Assembly (NCBI GenBank): GCA_965229635.1
Contig: OZ245894.1
Location: 2,914,001-2,978,000 of the forward strand
Direction: 5' to 3'
From: BQJU01 sp965229635
Lineage (GTDB): Bacteria > Bacteroidota > Bacteroidia > Chitinophagales > Saprospiraceae
Length of the DNA stretch: 64,000 bases
Below, piece after piece: positions 44,210-53,300 of the stretch (its first letter is position 1; each line of letters begins with the position of its first letter). The notes beneath the pieces are model-generated. The model was given only the letters and a program-made list of their open reading frames with translations. It was not told the DNA's origin and did no database searches. The position numbers were made by a program, and so were the translations under genes.

Positions 44210-44535
44210 GGGTTTTAGGTTAGCGCGCTTGCCCGGGGGGCTAGAAGTTCTCCCTGTATTGAATGGAGCTTACTTCCAGACAATCACTAGTTTTTAGAAT
44301 TATGATTATTACCGCTTTAATATACGGTTAATTTCTGTGAAATTGAAATTAGTCTTTTGTGTTTGCGGTGTTTTTTGATGGTAAAGTGCTGATTAATATA
44401 ATTTTATTAGTTTTTGATTTTTTAATATTAATTAAGTAAATGAGAAGGTGGTGCGTAAATAAAAGGAAAAGAAAATGACAAGTCACCTGGCTAATCTGAT
44501 AAGATTCCAGATGACTTGTCAAGAGATAAATGAAT
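44210..44535. other. AT-rich gap upstream of the 1175-aa gene
   Basis: A 326-bp AT-rich gap. Its right half contains the terminator of the 646-aa gene ending at 44536. Its left half holds a segment (44278-44335) conserved with 40300-40356 upstream of the 1043-aa gene, including caatcactagtttttagaat. No exact Bacteroidota promoter was identified. Confidence 0.55.
44475..44520 (-). terminator. Intrinsic terminator after the 646-aa gene at 44536
   Basis: TGACAAGTCA plus CTGG (44475-44489) pairs with CCAG plus TGACTTGTCA (44506-44520) with one mismatch and a 16-nt loop. On the minus strand it is followed by TTTTCTTTTCC, 15 bp after the stop codon. Confidence 0.8.
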
Positions 44536-46476
44536 TTATTGTTTCACAAATCGCTTGTGAATCATTCCTACCTTGGTATAGAGTTTAAGCACGTACGTTC
44601 CTACCGCCAATTCTATTATAGAAATCTCTTGTGGATTCCCATTCCAGTGCTGGATCAACTTTCCGTCGATGCTGTAGAGCGAGGTACTTTCCACGGTCGA
44701 TCCAGAAGTGCGAATCTGCAGAAAATCTCTTGCCGGAACGGGGAAAATGCTCACCTGATTGGCCAACTCCGGTCCATGAGTATCGGTAGTGCCCAAAATT
44801 TCGGAATAAGTGGTGGGCTGTACGGAGGGAATGACTTCCTCACCGGCATTAATGATGCGCACATTTTCGATGTCGAAGGCCATGGCGTAATTCTCTTCCT
44901 GAATCAATTCGGCGATGGTCAGGTTGAGTTGCGCAATAGCGCCAAAGCCGCTCTGGTTTTCGTGATTGGTGCGGCTTAGCGCAATGTCGATGCGATTGTC
45001 TTCCGCACGCTCCCGGTAGATGGTGATCAGGTCGTTGTTTTCGTCTCCCAGCCAGGAGTCAGCAAAGCTGGCACTCAGGCTTCCGCCAACAACGGCTGTG
45101 GGATCGTAGACGATGGTAAAGGCCAGTCCGTAGATGTTTTCGGCGGGAGTGGTTTCATCGCCGAACAGGATATTGAAGGTGGTGTTTTCTCCGGGATTGA
45201 CAACTTTAGTTTCTAGCATTAAGGTGGCATCTGCGAGAGGCAGACTTTGTGGGAGTATTGCACTACGATTTTCATCTCCTCCTCCCCAGAAGTTAGTAGT
45301 TTCTCCCCAATTTTGATAAACCGCCATCACATCAAGGTTCGTGACAACTCCATCACCATCGGTATCAATATGAATGCCATTGGTTCCTGAATTTGGAGTA
45401 GTGTAGTTCCAAAGTGCGGCAGGTTGCGCTACCCAAGTCAGTGATGCATTTTGTCTTTGAGGACCAATCTCTCCATATGCAAGACCAATGTTCAGTAAAT
45501 CATAATTGTCCACGACTTCACTTGTGTCTGTATCACCAGGCCAAACTGGAATACCATTGATTGTGATTTTACCACTGATGGTTTCAATATTGACGAAGTT
45601 ATCTTCGGTATCCATTGCTATAATCATCAGTGGGGTATCAGTGAAATCCACTGAGGCTACTTCCAGACTGCCCTTGGTTTGAAAACAAATGTCAAAAATG
45701 AAAGTATCATCACTTATGGTGACTCCTGCCCCTCCGGTGTCGGTCCAGCTACAGCGAAGAATTCCTTCATCATTCTCAGGTGCTATGTCAAAGTTGTTAA
45801 TACTCAGGTCCGGAAGGTTGAAGTTTTGTACCCCGGTAAAAGCTAATTGAGCAGTGTCCCAGTTTAAGCTGAATTGTAGTGAGGTAAGATCTGTGAATCC
45901 GACAACTCTTACTGGAATACAAACTGGTGAGTTATGATCTGCTGCAGCTGTTCCGCCAATCAATTGAACACCAGGTACAGGTACAAAGATTTCCGTACTT
46001 CCCAGACCTACCGTCAAATAATCCTCATCGCTATTAATAAATTCAATGGCTAATGGCGTGCCAGAAACCTCAACAATATTGACTGGAGCAGCTGTAGGAA
46101 GCACGGTAAAGCAGATTTCAAAGAGGCTGGAACCATCAGGTAATGTAATGCCTGTAAGAGGGTTGTTACTCCATGAGGTAATTGTGTTTCCAGAATCCGT
46201 AAATTCAGGCGTAGTATTAAAGTTTGTGAGGGTCAAACTGGGTAAATTCATGGCCTGTATCGTGTCATATTGTAGGGCCTCTGGATTCCAGTTAATCGAA
46301 AACTGATATCCAAAAATATCAACGAAGCCATCTACTCGAATCTCTACACAATACTGTTCTCCAACCTGAATAGTGTCTTGAGTGGAATAAGGATAAAGAT
46401 GGATATCCTGCGCTACCAAAGGCATCAGGAAACACATCAACAAAAGCGTCAATCCCAGGAATTTCTTTTTCATCAT
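44536..46476 (-). CDS. T9SS-secreted cohesin/split-dockerin protein, 646 aa (first copy)
   Basis: A shorter paralogue without SprB repeats. Signal peptide (about 1-22, MCFLMPLVAQ), cohesin-like 1 (about 23-165, FSINWNPEALQYD, LPDGSSLFEICFTV), cohesin-like 2 (about 170-305, FSLNWDTAQLAFTG). The split dockerin (about 312-400) has loops DTDTSEVVDNYD and DTDGDGVVTNLD. The SWLG/DIALSR domain (about 415-575) precedes a type A T9SS tail ending HKRFVKQ. Two adjacent ATGs (46476, 46473) are equivalent starts. A 166-bp inverted-repeat element lies 37 bp upstream, so its promoter may be inside or beyond that element. It is close in architecture to the next gene and in tail sequence to the previous two. 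Confidence 0.9.
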   Translation of the reverse strand: MMKKKFLGLTLLLMCFLMPLVAQDIHLYPYSTQDTIQVGEQYCVEIRVDGFVDIFGYQFSINWNPEALQYDTIQAMNLPSLTLTNFNTTPEFTDSGNTITSWSNNPLTGITLPDGSSLFEICFTVLPTAAPVNIVEVSGTPLAIEFINSDEDYLTVGLGSTEIFVPVPGVQLIGGTAAADHNSPVCIPVRVVGFTDLTSLQFSLNWDTAQLAFTGVQNFNLPDLSINNFDIAPENDEGILRCSWTDTGGAGVTISDDTFIFDICFQTKGSLEVASVDFTDTPLMIIAMDTEDNFVNIETISGKITINGIPVWPGDTDTSEVVDNYDLLNIGLAYGEIGPQRQNASLTWVAQPAALWNYTTPNSGTNGIHIDTDGDGVVTNLDVMAVYQNWGETTNFWGGGDENRSAILPQSLPLADATLMLETKVVNPGENTTFNILFGDETTPAENIYGLAFTIVYDPTAVVGGSLSASFADSWLGDENNDLITIYRERAEDNRIDIALSRTNHENQSGFGAIAQLNLTIAELIQEENYAMAFDIENVRIINAGEEVIPSVQPTTYSEILGTTDTHGPELANQVSIFPVPARDFLQIRTSGSTVESTSLYSIDGKLIQHWNGNPQEISIIELAVGTYVLKLYTKVGMIHKRFVKQ

Positions 46477-46512
46477 TTTAAATTTTAATCAGTTTTGGAA
46501 TTATGATATTAT

Positions 46513-46678
46513 TAGAAGCTATCTCAAAACTATCCTTTGACCTACAAACCGCTCTTATGGAATTATACTTCGTTGCAAAAATCCTTACGTAGCTTCGGCT
46601 ATGCTCGGTTTTTGCGCCTTGTCTAATCCCAAAATAGCTGGTTTTCGGTTCCCAAAAACAATTTTGAGATAGCTTCTA
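46513..46678. mobile_element. Small MITE-like element with 17-bp terminal inverted repeats
   Basis: TAGAAGCTATCTCAAAA (46513-46529) and TTTTGAGATAGCTTCTA (46662-46678) are perfect 17-bp terminal inverted repeats enclosing 132 bp. The interior has an imperfect hairpin (GCAAAAA ... GTAGC, ttcg, GCTA ... TTTTTGC) and no coding capacity. If the outer TA is the target duplication, the element is a TA-inserting non-autonomous transposon of the IS630/mariner kind; that assignment is inference. Its right end supplies the TAG stop of the upstream gene. Confidence 0.75.
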
Positions 46679-48616
46679 GTACTTCACAAAGGATTTCTGT
46701 AGCCACCCTTTGTTGGTTTGAATTTGCAAAATGTAGGTGCCGGCATCGAGTGTATTGACCGGGATTCTACCAAAGTGGTCGTCAAAGTGCTGGATCTTTT
46801 TGCCGTCAAGGCCCAAAATGTCAACGGTTTTGATGGTCAATCCATCGGCCTTGATTTGTAGAAAATCACGAGCCGGAATCGGGTAGATCGATACCTGACT
46901 GGCCCATTCCGGAGTTTGTGTGCTCACGGTGCCCATCACTTCGGAATAGGTAATCGGAGTGGCGACGGTGATCGAGGCTTCGACATTGCTGATGATTCTG
47001 GTATTTTCAATTTGAAACGGCAATGGATAGCCTTCAGCACCCGGCGTGATATCGGCAATGGTAAGGTGTAACTGGGCAATGGTGCCCTGTCCGTCGCGAT
47101 TGGTGTGGTCAATGCGGCTTAGCGCAATGTCGATGCGATTGTCTTCCGAGCGATCGCGGAAAATAGTGATCAGCTCGGTGTTTTCGTCTCCTAACCAGGA
47201 ATCAGCGAAGGTCACATCCACACTTCCGGGCACTACCGCACCGGGATCGTAAATCAGCGTAAAGGCCAAACCATAGATACCTTCCGCTGGAGTCGTTTCA
47301 TCGCCGAAAAGGATATCAAAGCTGGCTTCCTGCCCGGGATTGACGGTGGCGGTATCCACTACTAATGGCGGATCAACGAGCGTCAAGCCGCGGTTTTCAT
47401 CGTTGTTTTCCCAAAAGTTGGTGGTTTCACCCCAGTTTTGGTCTAGCGCCAGTACATCGTTGTCATCCACTACGCCATTGCCATCCGCATCAATGTGAGC
47501 AGCGTTGGTGCCCGATTCGGGGGTGTGGTAGCTCCAAAGGGCGGCGGATTGCTCCACCCAGGTCAGAGAAGCACCGGGACGCTCAGGTCCGGTTTCACCG
47601 TAGGCGAGTCCGATGTTGAGCAGATCGAAATTGTTGACCACTTCACTGGTGTCCGTATCGCCTGGCCATACCGGGATGCCGCTGATCGTGATTTCTCCTC
47701 CAGTGGTTTCGACATTCACCGGATTGTCGTTGACGTCAGTGGCACCGATCATAACCGGGTTATCACTAAAGTCAACGGGTGCTGTCTCCAGGCTTCCCGT
47801 TGCCTGAAAGCAGATGTCAAAGATGGCAGTATTGTTAGCCACGGTCACTCCTGTTACGCCCATTTCCGTCCAGATACAGCGCAGAATGCCTTCCTCATTT
47901 TCAGCCGAGATATTGAAGTTATTGATGGTCAGGTCTTGCAGATTGAATGCCTGAACGCCGGTGAAGGCCAGTTGTGCCGTATCCCAGGTGAGGGTAAACT
48001 GAAAGCCGGAAATGTTAACAAAATTCTCCACGGTCAACGGAATACATACGGTTTCTCCTGGGGCAACGGAACCCTGTCCCAGGTTGACATCAAGGGTAGG
48101 AGCCGGCACAAAGAGCTCACTGCTGCCGGGTGTAGCATCGACAATGTCCTCGGCGCTATTCACAAATTCGATCGCGGTGGGTGAACCGGTTACCTCCACG
48201 GTTACATTTTCTGTGGCCGTTGGCAAAACGGTAAAACAGATTTCAAAAAGGCTACCCCCATCGGGCAGGGTGACCGCATCGGGAATATCGACGTACCAGG
48301 CCACGGCGGTTTGTCCATTATTGGTATAATCGGGTAGTGTATTAAAGTTGTTGATATTCATACTTGGCAGGTTGAGGCCGGTAAGGCTATCAAACTGCAG
48401 GGCGGTTGGGTCCCAATTGACGGAAAACTGGAAGGCCACGATTTCGGTGAAACCATCGGCGCGGATTTGCACGCAGTATTGATCACCGGCTTCCAGGGTA
48501 TCCTGATCAGAATAAGGATAAACAAGTAGACCGTCGAGTGTTGAGGTGTTGGCAAAAGCCAGGTTTAGGGCAAAAAACAAGGTAGATAGGCTAATACCCA
48601 GGCGTCTGTTTTTCAT
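46676..48616 (-). CDS. T9SS-secreted cohesin/split-dockerin protein, 646 aa (second copy)
   Basis: Same architecture and length as the neighbour at 44536. Signal peptide (1-22, FALNLAFA), cohesin-like 1 (about 28-165, FSVNWDPTALQFDS), cohesin-like 2 (about 170-305, FTLTWDTAQLAFTG), split dockerin (about 315-400; loops DTDTSEVVNNFD and DADGNGVVDDND), SWLG/DIALSR domain (about 410-570) and type A T9SS tail (PIPARDFLQIKADG, ending KSFVKY). Its tail is clearly more divergent than those of the other three, so it escaped the homogenisation seen there. The TAG stop codon is formed by the end of a small inverted-repeat element. Confidence 0.9.
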   Translation of the reverse strand: MKNRRLGISLSTLFFALNLAFANTSTLDGLLVYPYSDQDTLEAGDQYCVQIRADGFTEIVAFQFSVNWDPTALQFDSLTGLNLPSMNINNFNTLPDYTNNGQTAVAWYVDIPDAVTLPDGGSLFEICFTVLPTATENVTVEVTGSPTAIEFVNSAEDIVDATPGSSELFVPAPTLDVNLGQGSVAPGETVCIPLTVENFVNISGFQFTLTWDTAQLAFTGVQAFNLQDLTINNFNISAENEEGILRCIWTEMGVTGVTVANNTAIFDICFQATGSLETAPVDFSDNPVMIGATDVNDNPVNVETTGGEITISGIPVWPGDTDTSEVVNNFDLLNIGLAYGETGPERPGASLTWVEQSAALWSYHTPESGTNAAHIDADGNGVVDDNDVLALDQNWGETTNFWENNDENRGLTLVDPPLVVDTATVNPGQEASFDILFGDETTPAEGIYGLAFTLIYDPGAVVPGSVDVTFADSWLGDENTELITIFRDRSEDNRIDIALSRIDHTNRDGQGTIAQLHLTIADITPGAEGYPLPFQIENTRIISNVEASITVATPITYSEVMGTVSTQTPEWASQVSIYPIPARDFLQIKADGLTIKTVDILGLDGKKIQHFDDHFGRIPVNTLDAGTYILQIQTNKGWLQKSFVKY

Positions 48617-48849
48617 GATTTTTTATTTATCAGTTAATGGAATTATAAGTCATGCTATTAGTGAAAAAACACTAACCATATTAATACTGAGGCTTATGAA
48701 TGGCGATAATTCGAGCGAATGTCTGACTTTAAGAGCTTTAGGAGGGGCCGTCTACCGGGATAATATTTTTTTGGGCAAAGATAAGAAATTTCCTTTCTTT
48801 GACAAGTGAAGTAGTCGGTCTGTTGCCGAATACCATAGATGAAAAAACT

Positions 48850-50307
48850 ATGCATAAGTCTTCCCTAATCAAGGTCTTGGAAACACTCAGTACTCGTGAA
48901 CGGACGCGCTTTCGCGAATATGTCAGCTCTCCTTATTTTAATAAAAATGAGAAAATAGGTTACTTATGCGATTATGTGGTGGAGCAGCTTAACGCAAATA
49001 AAGCAGCAGCGCTGAAAAAGCCGGTGGTATACCGAAAAATCTACGGAAGGAGTGAGTACAAAGAATTAAGGCTGAACAACCTGATTTCTGACCTGCTGCA
49101 GTTGTTATACGATTTTTTGGCCGATCAGCACCAGGAACAACAGCTCATCCGGAAAAAAAATGAATTGTTAGAGTGGCTACTGGACCGTGAATTGCATGAC
49201 CTGGTAGATCGGAATGCCCGGCGTTTGCGGCAGCTGTTGGATCAGGAGAATTGGCGCAATCATGATCATTACTTTTGGGAATACCAATATGACGAGCGGA
49301 TGGATAGCCAGTCGCTTGCCGCCGGGAAAAGAGGATATGATGAAAGCCTGCAGCGAAAAAGTGACCACCTCGACTTGTATTACTGGTGCAATAAATTGCG
49401 CATTGCCTGTGATATGGCCAGCCGTAATGTAGTGGTCAATGCGCGCTATGATTGCCATCATCTGGACATGTTGCTGACCGCCTTTCGGGAAAATCAGCAT
49501 CACTTGCAAGCCGTGCCGGTACTGGAGGTATATCACAAGACCTATCAGATGATTACGGAAGGTGAGGACACCGAGCACTATTTTGCTTTAAAGGAACTGT
49601 TGGCACAACACGGATCATTGTTTCCCCAGCGCGAGTTGCGGGTGTTGTACAATTATGCGCTCAACTACTGCGTGAAAAAGATCAACTTTGGGCAAACGAT
49701 ATTTAATCGGGAAATTCTCGATTTATACCGGGTTCTGTTGGAGGAAAAGATCATCTTTAAAAACGGCTATCTCACCCAGTGGTCGTATATCAATATCATT
49801 GCGGCGGGTATTCGCTTACGCGAATTTGACTGGACAGAGCAGTTTATTCACGATTATGCGCCATCATTGCTACCCGAAGTGAAGGATAACGCCTATACCT
49901 ATAATTTGTCGAGCCTATATTTCGAAAAAAAGGATTACAATGCCGCTTTGGATCATCTCTATGAAGTGGAATTCACGGATGCTTTTTACCACATGGGCGC
50001 CAAGTTGATTCAGCTTAAAAGCTATTATGAATTGGAGGAAACGGAGGCGTTTTTCTCTCTTTTGGAGGCTTCGCGCCAATATGTCCTGCGCAATCGACAA
50101 TTATCGGAATACCAGAAGCAGTCTTATGGCAACTTTTTGAAAATTGCCAGTCGCATTCAGAAGCTAGCCATGCGTAAAGGCTTTCTTTCACAGGAGGAAT
50201 GGCAACAACGTTACGAAAAATTGCAGCAGCAATTGGAGGATCCCAGTCCGCTGGCCAGTAAGACTTGGTTGCGGAGGGTGTTGGAAGAAATGGGGAGTTC
50301 CGGGTAA
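48850..50307 (+). CDS. Conserved hypothetical protein, 485 aa (paralogue 1)
   Basis: No named family is recognised. It is soluble, strongly helical and rich in Leu, Tyr, Arg and Gln, without signal peptide or membrane span. It aligns along its whole length with the 481-aa protein at 58399: both have SPYFN/CGYFN near residue 25, an LNxLxSDLLQL segment, YNYALN mid-protein, and QLKSYYELxETExFFSL near the end, and finish at LASKTWLRRVLEEM or its like. The ATG at 48850 is chosen over an upstream TTG because it matches the paralogue's start. The helical repeats could be TPR-like, but this is a guess. The pair flanks two large secreted-protein genes. Confidence 0.85.
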   Translation: MHKSSLIKVLETLSTRERTRFREYVSSPYFNKNEKIGYLCDYVVEQLNANKAAALKKPVVYRKIYGRSEYKELRLNNLISDLLQLLYDFLADQHQEQQLIRKKNELLEWLLDRELHDLVDRNARRLRQLLDQENWRNHDHYFWEYQYDERMDSQSLAAGKRGYDESLQRKSDHLDLYYWCNKLRIACDMASRNVVVNARYDCHHLDMLLTAFRENQHHLQAVPVLEVYHKTYQMITEGEDTEHYFALKELLAQHGSLFPQRELRVLYNYALNYCVKKINFGQTIFNREILDLYRVLLEEKIIFKNGYLTQWSYINIIAAGIRLREFDWTEQFIHDYAPSLLPEVKDNAYTYNLSSLYFEKKDYNAALDHLYEVEFTDAFYHMGAKLIQLKSYYELEETEAFFSLLEASRQYVLRNRQLSEYQKQSYGNFLKIASRIQKLAMRKGFLSQEEWQQRYEKLQQQLEDPSPLASKTWLRRVLEEMGSSG

Positions 50308-50313
50308 GGAAAA

Positions 50314-50365
50314 AATCGTTATAAATATAATGATTATTTTTATCATCATTATATTTATAACGATT
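50314..50365. terminator. Bidirectional AT-rich terminator between convergent genes
   Basis: Perfect 21-bp arms (50314-50334 and 50345-50365) beginning AATCGTTATAAAT flank a 10-nt loop. The hairpin starts 6 bp after the paralogue-1 stop and ends 14 bp before the stop of the convergent 1339-aa gene. Confidence 0.75.
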
Positions 50366-50379
50366 CCTGGCGGATTGAT

Positions 50380-53300
50380 CTACTCCTTCAACAACTTCTT
50401 ACTAATCGTGCCCCGCTCCGAAGTCCAGCGCACCCAGTAAATGCCACTGGGCAAAACCTGTAAGTCCAGTGTGGTCGTTTGGTCCCTAACTGAGGTTTGC
50501 TGTACCAGCTTTCCTTGGGTGTCAAATAGCTGCAGATTCCCTTCCACCTCCTGATTCCACTGCACCATCACCTGATCATGGCTAGGGTTGGGAAAGAGCA
50601 CCATATCTACCGGCCCCTCATTACCGGTACCGGTCAGAAAAATGGGGTCATCGATGTCGGGTTGTTGTTGACAGCCGGGTGGTATTACCGCCGGAATTTC
50701 AAAGCGCATTTCGCAGCCAGTTTCATCCAAAACGATTAGCGTGAAAACTGTCGGGTGTGTGATGCTGGCCAGGGTTGTCGGACAATTCGGGCAAAAGACA
50801 TTTTTGATTGGGAACCAGTAGTAAAAATCGGCATTATTGACCTCAGCGGATAAGGTGAAAATCTGGTTGGGACAAGCCTCAACCTGTTCCGGAACTTGGA
50901 TGACTTCTAGCGGTGGAATGGCCAGAATGTCCAGCGAATCATTGAGGGTACAGCCGTCCAGAAAGGTGACCTCCATATAGTAGGTGCCGCTGTTTTCTTC
51001 CGCAAAATCAGGGATGATCAAACAAGGATTTTCGTAGTAATAGCCATTGGGGCCGGTCCATACCACCATTTGTACATTTTGCAGGCACAGCTCTACCGTT
51101 TCTCCGAGGCACACGTCGTAGGCATCTTCCAGAAAAACGCTGGGGAGCGGATTAACGATAATGCTTATCTCAGCACTTTCTTCACAGCCGCTGGCATTAC
51201 TGGCTGTTACCGTATAGGTGGTGGATGTACCAGGTGTGGCCACAGGATTGGGGCAATCGGTACAGCTGAGGCCTGTTGGCGGGCTCCAGGTATAAGTTGC
51301 ATCAGATCCGTAGCTGGCACTAAGTGGTACCGCTTCTCCCTCGCAAAGTGTATTTTGAGTAGGACTTACCTCCAATTCCGGGCAGATTGGCAATGCACAA
51401 CCCGCCTGACCTGAGGCATTTGTACACAGACCATCGCCGATAGGTGTAACCAACAGAATGGCGTTTTCTCCCGGCGCAAATGAATCAAAAGATATTTCTG
51501 TTTCGGTTATATTGGGAAGATCTTCCCCATTTAGCGAAAGCTGATAACTGGTTGCTCCAACCACGGTATTCCAACCAAAGCTGATGATGCCATTGGGCAC
51601 ATCCAGATCACAACTCACTTCCGGCGCATCCAAAGGTGTGGTAATGCTGATATCATGGCTTATCGTTTCACTGGGGCAATCTCCTCCTAAAGATAGTTCC
51701 ACGATATAGTCTCCTGCATTAGCCCACCGCAATTCATAGGGCCCTGGACCGGAACCGGAGAGCACGGTGGCCGCACCAAAGTTCCAGTTGAAGACGGCGT
51801 CATTGGGAGCATCGCCGGTATACTGCACTGTAACTGTATCGGTGATACAGGCCTCTTGTGCAAGGGTGAATTCGGCTTGGTAGATGGGCAGTATGGTGAC
51901 TTCAGTAGCGGCTTGATAAACACACGGGCCTTCGCTGTAAGTTGCAATAACCTGATAGGTACCCGGGCCACAAAGCTGAGCATCAAATTGGCCGGTACTG
52001 GGATCAGTGATGCAAGCTCCTTGCCAGATGATGGTTCCGCCGCCACTGCCCCCGGTAGCAATAACTTCGAGCAGGAATGGAGCGGCATCTTCACACACAT
52101 CGATAACCTCGGTAATTTCTAATTCAACATTTGGGCAATCAATAGCCGAACAGGTTTGCTGGTTGATAGCCACACAACCTTCCGGGCTAAATGCCGCCAA
52201 TTCTATGGTCACTTCGTCATTGGGCGAAAGCCCGCTCACAGTATACGTGCTATCGGTTTGTAACCCATCCGGTCCGCTGATTGAGGAAGCGGTATGGATA
52301 AATCCCCCAATCACCTCCCAGCTAAAAACAATGCTGCTGGTGGTGCTGGTGCAGTTGATAATTGGTGGATTGGGCGGAGGGACGACCTCAATGAGTATAG
52401 TATCGGTTTTAAGACATCCGTTGAAGTCCATAATTGTGACTTCATAGACACTGGAAGTGCTGGGTGCTATTTCAATCATTTGGGAAACTTGTCCGGTACT
52501 CCAATCGTAAAAATTCGCAAATTCATTAACGGTCAGCGTGGTCGTTTCTCCTTCGCAAACAACAGGATTGGCGGCCACTATGGTCGTCTGATCGCTAATG
52601 ACCTCAATCATCACACTGGCTTCATCGGTACAGCCATTACTATCGGTTACGGTCAGGGTATAAGTAGTCGTTACCTCGGGAATAACGGTGATGGTATCGC
52701 TGCTTTCTCCGGTGCTCCAGGCAAAGGTGTAGGGAGGCGTACCGACATCGGGCTGGGCGATGAGTAGAGTAGAGTCGCCTTTGCATAATAGGGTAGACAG
52801 CGCCTCAATCTCGGCCGTAGGATTGGCAACGGGTATCAGTAAGGTTTCAAATTCATCACTACAACCGCCGGGGGCAGTGACGGTCAGTGCATAGCTGGTT
52901 GGTGTGGCCAAATCTATGGTAATGGTTGAAGTAGTTTCTCCGGTACTCCAGAGGTAATCTAGCCCACTGACTCCCGGACCAAACGTCGTAGGGCCACTCA
53001 CACAAACGTTTTGCTCCGGTCCAATATCAATTGCTGAGAAATCATCAATGTAAACGGTTACCTCAGCAATACCTTCGCAAGGATCTCCATCTACCAGACC
53101 TCGTACCTGATAGGTGCGTGTAGCTACCGGCATTACGGTAGCGGTGGGGCCGGTGGCAAACAAAATACCCTGTTCGGTATACCACTCGTAGGTGTCGGCG
53201 CCTTCCGCTGTTAGTTCAGTATTTCCTCCGGCACAAAGGAATACCTGATTGCCGGAGGTGATCGATATTTCCGGGCGGGGTAGGGGAGCAGGGACCACAA

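Noticed and set aside
48799..48849. Upstream TTG start for paralogue 1
   Set aside because: The extra 17 residues have no counterpart in paralogue 2, whose ATG aligns with the ATG at 48850.
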